Origin: Papaver somniferum
Taxonomy: Eukaryota; Streptophyta; Magnoliopsida; Ranunculales; Papaveraceae
Direction of reading: 5' to 3'
DNA: 64,000 nt
NCBI RefSeq assembly: GCF_003573695.1
Contig: NC_039368.1
Coordinates: 11,059,860 to 11,123,859, forward strand
Shown: positions 9,770 through 21,405 of the stretch, piece by piece
Numbering within the stretch: position 1 is the first letter of the stretch
How the letters are laid out: each line of letters begins with the position of its first letter
Position numbers and translations under genes: made by a program
The notes under the pieces: model-generated
Databases searched by the model: none
What the model was told of the DNA's origin: nothing
The model's input: the letters and a program-made list of their open reading frames with translations, nothing else

Positions 9770-10536
9770 CTTCACAGCTCAAAGAAATCCCGATAGAATC
9801 TCTTTTTTTTTCTTCTCTGCCGTTGAAACAATAATCACCTCTGTCAGTGTTTGTACGCGTCTGTTAGCTATAAAATAGCCACCAAACTCTTCCTATGACT
9901 TGAACAGGACCAAATACATGATTATCCAGCGTAAAACTCTCCCAAAATCTCCACAAAATCTTTGAAAGTGCACAACAGGACACGTCTCTCTGTTTTAACT
10001 TTGATTGCTTCTCCCGGATATTCTAGCCCAATTAAGCCCATGAAATCATCCATACTAGAATTGTATATCCATATCACGTCCATCCCATGAGAATCAGTGA
10101 TTGAATCTCATTAAAACTCGTCCGAAAATCCAACCCTAAATCTGTCTGGTGAAAGGAAATTTTCCCGCCAAAATTTGTTTTCAAACGGTGAAGGTGACCT
10201 CCCCCTTATCCAGTTCTGGTGTCCCTTTAGCACATGTCCGAATTGGGTTACCCCTTATCCATAGTGAGAGTCTGAATAACACTTTCCCCTTGGGTGCAAA
10301 TAGTAATTTTTCTGGGATATTTTCAACACTTTTTCAGGGTTCCTCCGGGGTATTTCTGGGGTGCTTCTGGTACGTTATCTACGGAGGTTCAAATGCCACA
10401 TTTTGAGCCAATTTCGCCGCAAAAGCTTATTTCTCCAAAAACACCTACAAAGACATAAAATAACCAAATAAGTACAAAATCGAGCACTAACAATATAAAC
10501 AATTGGGACAAATTAGACACATAAATGCGTCTATCA

Positions 10537-10551
10537 AATACCCCCAAACTT
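10537..10551 (-). other. Polypurine tract of chain E unit 1
   Basis: On the minus strand, AAGTTTGGGGGTATT abuts the LTR start TGATAGAC. The unit 2 equivalent is at 15768-15782. Confidence 0.8.
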
Positions 10552-11563
10552 ATTATTTGCTAGTCCCGAGCAAATCAAATAGAAAATAAAATCCTAACTC
10601 ACTGTCGCAGGCATCGTCGATTGCATTTAGCGTATGCAATAAGCCTTTAAACCCCTAGTGGCCGAGTTATAGTCTCGGGTGGGTTTACCAGAGGTGTACC
10701 CACAAAACCTGTACTCCAGACCTTAGCTATCTACGCAGAACCTTGGAAGGCACTAAAGAATCTCCTTGGTTGACATACTTATTGACTACAGGAAGAAGTA
10801 CCCTGATGCGAAATTCCAATTGCTGTACACGAGTTTGCACTCAAGCATACTAAAATTCATATAAAGTGACAGAGCTCTACTCAGATAGTTGCACAATGGA
10901 CATCATATTCGGAGTCAAAACTAATCACATGGATAGATCAAGAAGATGGATATAGAAAACATAGATGGTTTTGATGTTTACTAAGTGAACGGCGTTTCCC
11001 ATATCTGTCTGAAGGCCTCCGCCAAAATGAACCTATCCTAATGGATTGAGATACTAGTCTGACTAATATCAACACACTGGCATATACAAGGGTACCAGTG
11101 GTCGATAACCTAACTCTAGGTCAACACAACTGGCATATACAAGGGTACCAGTGGTCGACTTTATTGAATTTATTCCTTTTGGTCAAATGGTCTGGTCTCA
11201 ATTTTTTTTTTTTTTTTTCATGGTATCTCAATCACTCTAATTCACCCTAGCATTGGTAACAACTTGAATCATGGGCCCCACCTATCACTTAGAGAAACAT
11301 AGTTTAAAAACAAAATAAAATAAAAATAGAAGTGAAAAGGACTCAACGAGATATGGTGAAACTATCATGTTATTTCTAACACCTGAGCTCTGTGCTTTTA
11401 TGAATAGACTCTTTAGATGTTTCCATCTAATCAGATTGGTTCCTCAACTCCTACAATCAAAATGCTTCCATCCACTTAGGTTGGTTAGTGCCAACCTTAA
11501 TAGGCATAAATTTCTAGGCTCTGGAGTTTATTTATTCATATTGCAACTAAAAAGTTTCTCCCA

Positions 11564-11598
11564 TACCCCCAAACTTAAATCTAACATTGTCCTCAATG
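11564..11598 (-). promoter_or_regulatory. PPT-like tract plus hairpin, chain E unit 1
   Basis: The CATTGTCCTCAATG inverted repeat (11585-11598) lies next to AAGTTTGGGGGTA on the minus strand (11564-11576). It is about 1 kb upstream (minus sense) of the true PPT. Confidence 0.6.
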
Positions 11599-11753
11599 TT
11601 CTAAAGATGAAATTAAAAGCATGAACAAGGAGAAACTGTTACCATTTGAAGCAAAAGAGATAAGGAAAGATATTACCGTGTTGCAAGAATATTGGGTTAC
11701 CTCCCAAGAAGTGCTAAGTTTAAAGTCTTCAGCCAGACTTAGGAAAGGATTAG

Positions 11754-13070
11754 TCAACTCGAACCATAAAGTAACAGTCGAAATAATTGTGGGTCTTCAA
11801 AACGAAAAAGAGCTGACCAGAGGAAACTACAATAACCCAAGAAAGTGAACAAGAATAACATGCCCTTATCTAGTTTCGTGATTAAGATATTTATATCTAA
11901 TTGCGGTTCAGGTTCTATGAAAGGGTCTAAATAAAATATTTTCCTCGGATGCATTTCCTCATAGGTTGGATCCAAATTATTAGGTCCTAGAGTCTGGAAA
12001 AACTCAAATAAGAACTTAGAATCACAAAATAATAATAACCTAAATAACTGAGGATCCTTTAAGTCAATCAGGTTTGACTTATATAATTGACCACAGTGAG
12101 AGTAGTGGTCATTCTTAAGCAAATGTGTCGATTCTAATTTCCTAAAGCATTTAGGTTTAGTCTCACAACTTAATATTCGACACATTTGAAATCTATATGT
12201 TCCCACATATGGAAGAAAACTATTTGGTGGGAAAACAAAATCAATCTTGGTATTATTGCCTGGGTTAACCACATCAACCAGAGGATGGGTTTCTAACAGT
12301 TGAGACTCTTGTTGGATATCATTAGGTTCTGGAAAACGATTATGAAGATAATCTTGTAAGATGGTTGAGGCATTGATGTCAAGTCCCAAGTGAGGGACCT
12401 TACTAAGAGTTAAAGCACATGGAGAATGATACTCACCCCCAAACTTAGAGTTTTCGACGTCTCTAGATAGACTGGTCATAACCACCCTAATTTCTAGGTC
12501 GGAAATTGATTTTTCTAAGTCAGGTTCATCCTCGCTAATCTCTACGAGTTCATCTAAGACTATTGTTTCTAAATCGTTTGACTCGATCTCAAGATAAACT
12601 GGTTCCTCTAAACCATCATCGGTTTCGTAAACAGGATATACTACATCGTCTGAAACGGGGGTATCTCTAGTCAAATCCTCGTCCTTTTGAATAGGTGAAT
12701 AATTTTTAAAATTATTAGGATCTGAACCAGAAATAATATAATCATTATAAGGCTCAACTGGGGTAACAAATTCCTGATCACTATTCCCACATATTTCAGA
12801 TTCTTCATCATCACTATCCTCATCATCATGATACAATTTTTGAAATTCAAGAATTCTCAATCTTTGTTCCAAACTACATGGTCTATGTTTATAATATTTC
12901 TCATAGATCGTTAGAGGTGATTACTCAATAAAAGTTGGAGTATCCATATATCGCTGCCCACGCATATATTCACCAAGAGTCATTTCCGAAGACGTCTCTT
13001 GATAACGAGAATTTCTAGACATATATTCTCGCAACGTCATCTCAGGTGGCGTCTCCTCAAAAGGATTCAT
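11754..13070 (-). pseudogene. Gag-like ORF of chain E unit 1, one nonsense mutation
   Basis: This frame matches the intact 440-aa frame of unit 2 (17037-18359) almost residue for residue, from the ATG at 13070 to the stop at 11754. One base change turns a Glu codon (GAA) into TAA at 12921-12923. This leaves a short N-terminal frame and a 372-aa remainder that could restart at 12872. The protein is acidic and contains DPQLFRLL twice near its C-terminus (the second as DPQLFRLLLYG). No zinc knuckle or enzyme domain is seen. It is called gag-like from its position, its resemblance in layout to the D protein and the shared motif, not from a clear capsid domain. Confidence 0.7.
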
Positions 13071-14185
13071 CACCGAAGAAATATAAACTACAGAGGGATT
13101 CTATACAATCACAAACAAGGCCGACTCGACTCCACCAAAGCAAACCTAAAGATTTCTAGCAAACAAAAAGCATGATGGCTCCACTTAGATTGTTTCTAGA
13201 CCAGCTTCTATCTTTCGAAAGGGAATTCGTTGCAATTTGAGCAAACCCCTCTGGAATCAATCCGAGTCAAAGTAAGTTGAATTGAGGCGAGGGAAGCTCA
13301 GTGGAGCTTTGATACCCAAGGCCTCACCGCTATCACAAGGCGGCGCAGTCACGCATTCAACTCACAAAAACCATCATGAACTTTGGAGTGTGCTTAAAGA
13401 GCAACCAATATTTTTCGAACGAGTTTCCTATTAAGCTCGTTACCCTATCGGTCTCGTTCTATTCCAAATTTTAATCTTGGGTTCGCGTTAGGTTTCGTTT
13501 TCCTAAGGCGGGCAAGAAGGGAGCGGTGATGAAATCCGAACCCTTATCTTGTATTGGCCAGGCCTTGCCCTTTACTAGGAAAATAAAGACAGTCCGGTTC
13601 GTCGTCAAACAATTATCACCTTAAGGCAGACAATAACCCGCTTGCAGGAGATTCGCGGGTGTTTCGATTGGACTTACCTCCCGTACCAGACGGGCGATGA
13701 ACCGTTGTCGTCGACTCGGGCCACGACTCCTATGCCGTGTGCGAACCCGAGGGGCCGAGACGATATAGTAATCGTCGTCCTTCCCTGCAAACAGTTTGTA
13801 TTTAATTTTTTTTTTTTAATTTATAACCCTTCCGTAGGGTTTTAAAAATAATGTCCAAAGTCCAGAATAAAGTCCAAATAAAAAGTCCAAAATTACAAAA
13901 ATTATGAAAAATAAAGCCTATTTACAAATTCTAAAAATAAATAAATAAAAGCTATATACAAAAAAAATAATAATAATAAAAATTAAATCCTAAAAAAAAA
14001 ATTATGTCTTTTTCTTCTTCTCTTTTAGCTTTTAACTTTTAGCTTTAAGCTTTTTGTTCCCAAGTCCTTAGTATTCCACTTCGAACCTGTAAATCAAAGA
14101 CACAAAAAGAAACGTAAAAAGGAACAAATAATAGTAAAAAAAAATAAAATAAAATAATAAACCTAAAAACAAATCTATATACAAG
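13071..14185 (-). other. Leader of chain E unit 1
   Basis: Non-coding region between PBS and the gag-like frame. It has a GC-richer block (about 13300-13790) followed by an A-rich block. The corresponding segment of unit 2 (18363-19473) is very similar with scattered substitutions. Confidence 0.6.
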
Positions 14186-14203
14186 TCCCCGGCAGCGGCG
14201 CCA
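14186..14203 (-). other. tRNA-Asp-type PBS, chain E unit 1
   Basis: The minus-strand sequence TGGCGCCGCTGCCGGGGA starts 3 nt past an LTR end at 14207 (taaca on the minus strand). Confidence 0.8.
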
Positions 14204-14206
14204 TTT

Positions 14207-15767
14207 TGTTAAAAGATTTTTTTGGTGGTTGTAGTAATGATGATAAGGGGTATCGTTCAAACTCGAACTTGTGAAGGTAATGGATTTTTAGATTTAAAAA
14301 TATATATACAAATATTGACAAATTGGTAGAGAGGTACTGGGACTAATGATTCGGCCAATCTTCATAACATAAGGCTTAATGATTTATTCTCAACAATAAT
14401 AGCTCAAAACATATATGGACTCTTATTTTGCCAAAGTCGATTCTCAAAACATTGGTTGTAAATGTTAAGCATGGAACATCAAATCACCTAAGCTAAGCAT
14501 GACCCATCTAATCAAATAACACCCAATTTAATCAAATCATATTTCAATTAATTTTTAATGCAAAAGTCTTAAAAAGAATTAATAAAATTACCCATTTATG
14601 AAGCTCGGCCTCCTCCGTCGCCCCAGTGTTGGGGTTTAACTCATCATAGTAAAAATGCTCTCAAAATAATTCATTGATGCTCAAAAGTGTTTTACAATGA
14701 AGAGAAATACAAGAAATTGATGTAAAACAGAACTATGCGACCCACAGAAGACGTCCAGAATCAACGACAGAGCTGAGTTGTTGTTGTCGTTGAAGAACTA
14801 CGACCCACAATCGACAGTCGATGTTTCTGTTGATAAACGACTGCTGCTGAGAGTCCGTTCTTCGTGTTCTTCAGGCGTGTTAATGGCAGCAGCAGCAGCA
14901 GGTAACTTCTCTGCAACTCCTCCTGCGCCTCTCTGATCGCCTCCAAACCTCCCCAAACTCTCGACAAAACCTTTTCTAACTTCTCTACACCTCTTATATA
15001 CTTCACAGCTCAAAGAAATCCCGATAGAATCTCTTTTTTTTTCTTCTCTGCCGTTGAAACAATAATCACCTCTGTCAGTGTTTGTACGCGTCTGTTAGCT
15101 ATAAAATAGCCACCAAACTCTTCCTATGACTTGAACAGGACCAAATACATGATTATCCAGCGTAAAACTCTCCCAAAATCTCCACAAAATCTTTGAAAGT
15201 GCACAACAGGACACGTCTCTCTGTTTTAACTTTGATTGCTTCTCCCGGATATTCTAGCCAAATTAAGCCCATGAAATCATCCATACTAGAATTGTATATC
15301 CATATCACGTCCATCCCATGAGAATCAGTGATTGAATCTCATTAAAACTCGTCCGAAAATCCAACCCTAAATCTGTCTGGTGAAAGGAAATTTTCCCGCC
15401 AAAATTTGTTTTCAAACGGTGAAGGTGACCTCCCCCTTATCCAGTTCTGGTGTCCCTTTAGCACATGTCCGAATTGGGTTACCCCTTATCCATAGTGAGA
15501 GTCCGAATAACACTTTCCCCTTGGGTGCAAATAGTAATTTTTCTGGGATATTTTCAACACTTTTTCAGGGTTCCTCCGGGGTATTTCTGGGGTGCTTCTG
15601 GTACGTTATCTACGGAGGTTCAAATGCCACATTTTGAGCCAATTTCGCCGCAAAAGCTTATTTCTCCAAAAACACCTACAAAGACATAAAATAACCAAAT
15701 AAGTACAAAATCGAGCACTAACAATATAAACAATTGGGACAAATTAGACACATAAATGCGTCTATCA
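14207..15767 (-). repeat. Chain E LTR 2 (central, shared)
   Basis: 1561 bp. On the minus strand it runs from TGATAGACGC to ...CTTTTAACA, 3 nt from the PBS. It includes 65 terminal bases (14207-14271) that are missing from LTR 1. A GCA microsatellite near 14885-14900 and a TATA box at 14993-15000 are visible. Confidence 0.85.
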
Positions 15768-15782
15768 AATACCCCCAAACTT
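15768..15782 (-). other. Polypurine tract of chain E unit 2
   Basis: The minus-strand sequence AAGTTTGGGGGTATT directly precedes the LTR 2 start. Confidence 0.8.
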
Positions 15783-16847
15783 ATTATTTGCTAGTCCCGA
15801 GCAAATCAAATAGAAAATAAAATCCTGTCGCAGGCATCGTCGATTGCATTTAGCGTATGCAATAAGCCTTTAAACCCCTAGGTGGCCCTAGTGGACGAGT
15901 TACAGTCTCGGGTGGGTTTACCAGAGGTGTACCCACAAAACCTGTACTCCAGACCTTAGCTATCTATGCAGAACCTTGGAAGGCACTAAAGAATCTCATT
16001 GGTTGACATACTTATTGACTACAGGAAGAAGTACCCTGATGCGAAATTCCAATTGTTGTACACGAGTTTGCACTCAAGCATACTAAAATTCATATAAAGT
16101 GACAGAGCTCTACTCAGATAGTTGCACTATGAACATCATATTCGGAGTCAAAACTAATCACATGGATAGATCAAGAAGATGGATATAGAAAACATAGATG
16201 GTTTTGATGTTTACTAAGTGAACGGCGTTTCCCATATCTGTCTGAAGGCCTCCGCCAAAATGAACCTATCCTAATGGATTGAGATACTAGTCTGACTAAT
16301 ATCAACACACTGGCATATACAAGGGTACCAGTGGTCGATAACCTAACTCTAGGTCAACACAACTGGCATATACAAGGGTACCAGTGGTCGACTTTATTGA
16401 ATTTATTCCTTTTGGTCAAATGGTCTGGTCTCAATTTCTTTCTTCTTTTTTTTTTTCAATTTTTTTTCAACTTTTTTTTCAACTTTTTTTTTTTTTTCTT
16501 CATGGTATCTCAATCACTCTAATTCACCCTAGCATTGGTAACAACTTGAATCGTGGGCCCCACCTATCACTTAGAGAAACATAGTTTAAAAACAAAATAA
16601 AATAAAAATAGAAGTGAAAAGGACTCAACGAGATATGGTGAAACTATCATGTTATTTCTAACACCTGAGCTCTGTGCTTTTATGAATAGACTCTTTTAGA
16701 TGTTTCCATCTAATCAGATTGGTTCCTCAAACTCCTACAACCAAAATGCTTCCATCCACTTAGATTAGTTAGTGCAATCCTAAATAGGCATAAATTTCTA
16801 AGCTCTAGAGTTTATTTATTCATACTGCAACTAAAAAGTTTCTCTCA

Positions 16848-16882
16848 TACCCCCAAACTTAAATCTAACATTGTCCTCAATG
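16848..16882 (-). promoter_or_regulatory. PPT-like tract plus hairpin, chain E unit 2
   Basis: Hairpin at 16869-16882, purine tract at 16848-16860, in the same arrangement as unit 1. Confidence 0.6.
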
Positions 16883-17036
16883 TTCTAAGATGAAATTAAA
16901 AGCATGAATAAGGAGAAACTGTTACCATTTGAAGCAAAAGAGATAAGGAAAGATATTACCGTGTTGCAAGAATATTGGGTTACCTCCCAAGAAGTGCTAA
17001 GTTTAAAGTCTTCAGCCAGACTTAGGAAAGGATTAG

Positions 17037-18359
17037 TCAACTCGAACCATAAAGTAACAGTCGAAATAATTGTGGGTCTTCAAAACGAAAAAGAGCTGAC
17101 CAGAGGAAACTACAATAACCCAAGAAAGTGAACAAGAATAACATGCCCTTATCTAGTTTCCTGATTAAGATATTTATATCTAATTGCGGTTCAGGTTCAG
17201 GTTCTATGAAAGGGTCTAAATAAAATATTTTCCTCGGATGCATTTCCTCATAGGTTGGATCCAAATTATTAGGTCCTAGAGTCTGGAAAAACTCAAATAA
17301 GAACTTAGAATCACAAAATAATAATAACCTAAATAACTGAGGATCCTTTAAGTCAATCAGGTTTGACTTATATAATTGACCACAGTGAGAGTAGTGGTCA
17401 TTCTTAAGCAAATGTGTCGATTCTAATTTCCTAAAGCATTTAGGTTTAGTCTCACAACTTAATATTCGACACATTTGAAATCTATATGTTCCTACATATG
17501 GAAGAAAACTATTTGGTGGGAAAACAAAATCAATCTTGGTATTATTGCCTGGGTTAACCACATCAACCAGAGGATGGGTTTCTAACAGTTGAGACTCTTG
17601 TTGGATATCATTAGGTTCTGGAAAACGATTATGAAGATAATCTTGTAAGATGGTTGAGGCATTGATGTCAAGTCCCAAGTGAGGGACCTTACTAAGAGTT
17701 AAAGCACATGGAGAATGATACTCACCCCCAAACTTAGAGTTTTCGACGTCTCTAGATAGACTGGTCATAACCACCCTAATTTCTAGGTCGGCAATTGATT
17801 TTTCTAAGTCAGGTTCATCCTCGCTAATCTCTACGAGTTCATCTAAGACTATTGTTTCTAAATCGTTTGACTCGATCTCAAGATAAACTGGTTCCTCTAA
17901 ACCATCATCGGTTTCGTAAACAGGACATACTACATCGTCTGAAACGGGGGTATCTCTAGTCAAATCCTCGTCCTTTTGAATAGGTGAATAATTTTTAAAA
18001 TTATTAGGATCTGAATCAGAAATAATATAATCATTATAAGGCTCAACTGGGGTAACAAATTCCTGATCACTATTCCCACATATTTCAGATTCTTCATCAT
18101 CACTATCCTCATCATCATGATACAATTTTTGAAATTCAAGAATTCTCAATCTTTGTTCCAAACTACATGGTCTATTTTTATAATATTTCTCATAGATCGT
18201 TAGAGGTGATTCCTCAATAAAAGTTGGAGTATCCATATATCGCTGCCCACGCATATATTCACCAAGAGTCATTTCCGAAGACGTCTCTTGATAACGAGAA
18301 TTTCTAGACATATATTCTCGCAACGTCATCGCAGGTGGCGTCTCCTCAAAAGGATTCAT
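17037..18359 (-). CDS. Intact Gag-like protein, 440 aa (chain E unit 2)
   Basis: The ATG at 18359 opens a frame of 440 codons beginning MNPFEETPP. Near the N-terminus, MTLREYM and MTLGEYM form a small internal repeat (about residues 11-37). The middle is strongly acidic (a DDEDSDDEES run near residue 85). Close to the C-terminus DPQLFRLL occurs twice, the second time as DPQLFRLLLYG right before the stop. That motif also ends the Gag proteins of A and D, which links the families. No recognisable capsid core, CCHC knuckle, protease or RT is present. The frame is uninterrupted, unlike its unit 1 twin, so unit 2 is the better-preserved half. A role in particle formation is inferred from position only. 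Confidence 0.6.
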   Translation of the reverse strand: MNPFEETPPAMTLREYMSRNSRYQETSSEMTLGEYMRGQRYMDTPTFIEESPLTIYEKYYKNRPCSLEQRLRILEFQKLYHDDEDSDDEESEICGNSDQEFVTPVEPYNDYIISDSDPNNFKNYSPIQKDEDLTRDTPVSDDVVCPVYETDDGLEEPVYLEIESNDLETIVLDELVEISEDEPDLEKSIADLEIRVVMTSLSRDVENSKFGGEYHSPCALTLSKVPHLGLDINASTILQDYLHNRFPEPNDIQQESQLLETHPLVDVVNPGNNTKIDFVFPPNSFLPYVGTYRFQMCRILSCETKPKCFRKLESTHLLKNDHYSHCGQLYKSNLIDLKDPQLFRLLLFCDSKFLFEFFQTLGPNNLDPTYEEMHPRKIFYLDPFIEPEPEPQLDINILIRKLDKGMLFLFTFLGYCSFLWSALFRFEDPQLFRLLLYGSS

Positions 18360-19473
18360 CACCGAAGAAATATAAACTACAGAGGGATTCTATACAATCA
18401 CAAACAAGGCCGACTCGACTCCACCAAAGCAAACCTAAAGATTTCTAGCAAACAAAAAGCATGATGGCTCCACTTAGATTGTTTCTAGACCAGCTTCTAT
18501 CTTTCGAAAGGGAATTCGTTGCAATTTGAGCAAACCCCTCTGGAATCAATCCGAGTCAAAGTAAGTTGAATTGAGGCGAGGGAAGATCAGTGGAGCTTTG
18601 ATACCCAAGGCCTCACCGCTATCACAAGGCGGCGCAGTCATGCATTCAACTCACAGAAACCATCATGAACTTTGGAGTGTGCTTAAAGAGCAACCAATAT
18701 TTTTCGAACGAGTTTCCTATTAAGCTCGTTACCCTATCGGTCTCGTTCTATTCCAAATTTTAAGCTTGGGTTCGCGTTAGGTTTCGTTTTCCTAAGGCGG
18801 GCAAGAAGGGAACAGTGATGAAATCCGAACCCTTATCTTGTTTAGGCCAGGCCTTTCCCTTTACTAGGAAAATAAAGACAGTCCGGTTCGTCCTCAAACA
18901 ATTATCACCTTAAGGCAGACAGTAACCCGCTTGCAGGAGATTCACGGGTGTTTCGATTGGACTTACCTCCCGTACCAGACGGGCGATGAACCGTTGTCGT
19001 CGACTCGGGCCACGACTCCTATGACGTGTGCGAACCCGAGGGGCCGAGACGATATAGTAATCGTCGTCCTTCCCTGCAAACAGTTTGTATTTAATTTTTT
19101 TTTTTTAATTTATAACCCTTCCGTAGGGTTTTAAAAATAATGTCCAAAGTCCAGAATAAAATCCAAATAAAAAGTCCAAAATTACAAAAATTATGAAAAA
19201 TAAAGCCTATTTACAAATTCTAAAAATAAATAAATAAAAGCTATATACAAAAAAAATAATAATAATAAAAATTAAATCCTAAAAAAAAATTATGTCTTTT
19301 TCTTCTTCTCTTTTAGCTTTTAACTTTTAGCTTTAAGCTTTTTGTTCCCAAGTCCTTAGTATTCCACTTCGAACCTGTAAATCAAAGACACAAAAAGAAA
19401 CGTAAAAAGGAACAAATAATAGTAAAAAAAAATAAAATAAAATAATAAACCTAAAAACAAATCTATATACAAG

Positions 19474-19491
19474 TCCGCGTCGGCGGCGCCA
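19474..19491 (-). other. Mutated Asp-type PBS, chain E unit 2
   Basis: It matches the unit 1 PBS except for three substitutions inside the 18 bases. It lies 3 nt from the LTR end (...TTTTATCA). The changes should weaken tRNA-Asp priming. Confidence 0.7.
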
Positions 19492-19494
19492 TTT

Positions 19495-21057
19495 TGATAA
19501 AAGATTTTTTGGTGGTTGTAGTAATGATGATAAGGGGTATCGTTCAAACTCGAACTTGTGAAGGTAATGGATTTTTAGATTTAAAAATATATATACAAAT
19601 ATTGACAAATTGGTAGAGAGGTACTGGGACTAATGATTCGGCCAATCTTCATAACATAAGGCTTAATGATTTATTCTCAACAATAATAGCTCAAAACATA
19701 TATGGACTCTTATTTTGCCAAAGTCGATTCTCAAAACATTGGTTGTAAATGTTAAGCATGGAAAATCAAATCACCTAAGCTAAGCATGACCCATCTAATC
19801 AAATAACACCCAATTTAATCAAATCATATTTCAATTAATTTTTAATGCAAAAGTCTTAAAAAGAATTAATAAAATTACCCATTTATGAAGCTCGGCCTCC
19901 TCCGTCGCCCCAGTGTTGGGGTTTAACTCATCATAGTAAAAATGCTCTCAAAATAATTCATTGATGCTCAAAAGTGTTTTACAATGAAGAGAAATACAAG
20001 AAATTGATGTAAAACAGAACTATGCGACCCACAGAAGACGTCCAGAATCAACGACAGAGCTGAGTTGCTGTTGTCGTTGAAGAACTACGACCCACAGTAG
20101 ACAGTCGATGTTTCTGTTGATAAACGACTGCTGCTGAGAGTCCGTTCTTCGTGTTCTTCAGGCGTGTTAATGGCAGCAGCAGCAGCAGCAGGTAACTTCT
20201 CTGCAACTCCTCCTGCGCCTCTCTGATCGCCTCCAAACCTCCCCAAACTTTCGACAAAACCTTTTCTAACTTCTCTACACCTCTTATATACTTCACAGCT
20301 CAAAGAAATCCCGATAGAATCTCTTTTTTTTTCTTCTCTGCCGTTGAAACAATAATCACCTCTGTCAGTGTTTGTACGCGTCTGTTAGCTATAAAATAGC
20401 CACCAAACTCTTCCTATGACTTGAACAGGACCAAATACATGATTATCCAGCGTAAAACTCTCCCAAAATCTCCACAAAATCTTTGAAAGTGCACAACAGG
20501 ACACGTCTCTCTGTTTTAACTTTGATTGCTTCTCCCGGATATTCTAGCCCAATTAAGCCCATGGAATCATCCATACTAGAATTGTATATCCATATCACGT
20601 CCATCCCATGAGAATCAGTGATTGAATCTCATTAAAACTCGTCCGAAAATCCAACCCTAAATCTGTCTGGTGAAAGGAAATTTTCCCGCCAAAATTTGTT
20701 TTCAAACGGTGAAGGTGACCTCCCCCTTATCCAGTTCTGGTGTCCCTTTAGCACATGTCCGAATTGGGTTACCCCTTATCCATAGTGAGAGTCCGAATAA
20801 CACTTTCCCCTTGGGTGCAAATAGTAATTTTTCTGGGATATTTTCAACACTTTTTCAGGGTTCCTCCGGGGTATTTCTGGGGTGCTTCTGGTACGTTATC
20901 TACGGAGGTTCAAATGCCACATTTTGAGCCAATTTCGCCGCAAAAGCTTATTTCTCCAAAAACACCTACAAAGACATAAAATAACCAAATAAGTACAAAA
21001 TCGAGCACTAACAATATAAACAATTGAGACAAATTAGACACATAAATGCGTCTATCA
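19495..21057 (-). repeat. Chain E LTR 3 (5'-most)
   Basis: 1563 bp. It starts TGATAGACGC (minus) next to the TSD acaaa and ends ...CTTTTATCA, giving TGATA/TATCA terminal inverted repeats. It has one more GCA triplet than LTR 2. Its TATA box is at 20283-20290. Confidence 0.87.
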
Positions 21058-21185
21058 ACAAACATTAGCGCCGGCTAAGGGGATTCGTGTAAAACAATCG
21101 TGTTTTACCATTGAGATAGGTGCGTCAAAAACTCAGAAATCATGCCACGAATTTCCATGCAAAAATCAGAAAAAAAAGATAAAAA

Positions 21186-21405
21186 AATAGGGGTTGAAGA
21201 AACCGTTGCGAGGGTTGAAGAAACCGTTGCGAGGGTTGAAGAAACCGTTGCGAAGCTTGAAGAAACCGTGACAAGCTGTTGAAGAAAACGTTACGAGGAT
21301 GAAAATACTGTTGCGAGGGTTGAAGAAACCGTTGCGAAGCTTGAAGAAACCGTGACAAACTGTTAAAGAAAGCGTGGCGAAAACGTTGAAGAAAGCGTTG
21401 CCAAA
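21186..21405 (+). repeat. Imperfect ~21-24 bp tandem repeat
   Basis: Around nine units based on 'gttgaagaaaccgttgcg' with variable spacers. It lies in the leader of C', where Tat-group elements often carry tandem repeats. Confidence 0.75.

Larger units (their letters stand above)
6675..10536 (-). repeat. Chain E LTR 1 (3'-most), split by chain B
   Basis: Removing 7392-9757 (chain B plus one TSD) leaves 1496 bp that align end to end with LTR 2 and LTR 3. On the minus strand it starts TGATAGACGC and ends CCATTACCTTCA. The terminal 65 bp present beside the PBS in the other LTRs are absent, yet the TSD directly abuts this end. The TATA box (9762-9769, minus) lies just upstream of the chain B insertion. 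Confidence 0.85.
6675..21057 (-). mobile_element. Chain E: LTR-internal-LTR-internal-LTR retrotransposon
   Basis: Three copies of one LTR (6675-10536 interrupted, 14207-15767, 19495-21057) alternate with two internal regions (10537-14206, 15768-19494), all on the minus strand. A perfect 5-bp TSD, acaaa, flanks the whole block (6670-6674 and 21058-21062). Such chains are expected from unequal recombination between LTRs. Each internal region has an Asp-type PBS, one gag-like frame, the hairpin/PPT-like pair and a 3' PPT, and no pol. The leftmost LTR lacks the terminal ~65 bp found in the other two. Confidence 0.9.

Noticed and set aside
10149..10406. 85-codon plus-strand frame repeated at 15380 and 20670
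   Set aside because: It lies antisense within the chain E LTR at the same place in all three copies, so it is a repeat shadow.
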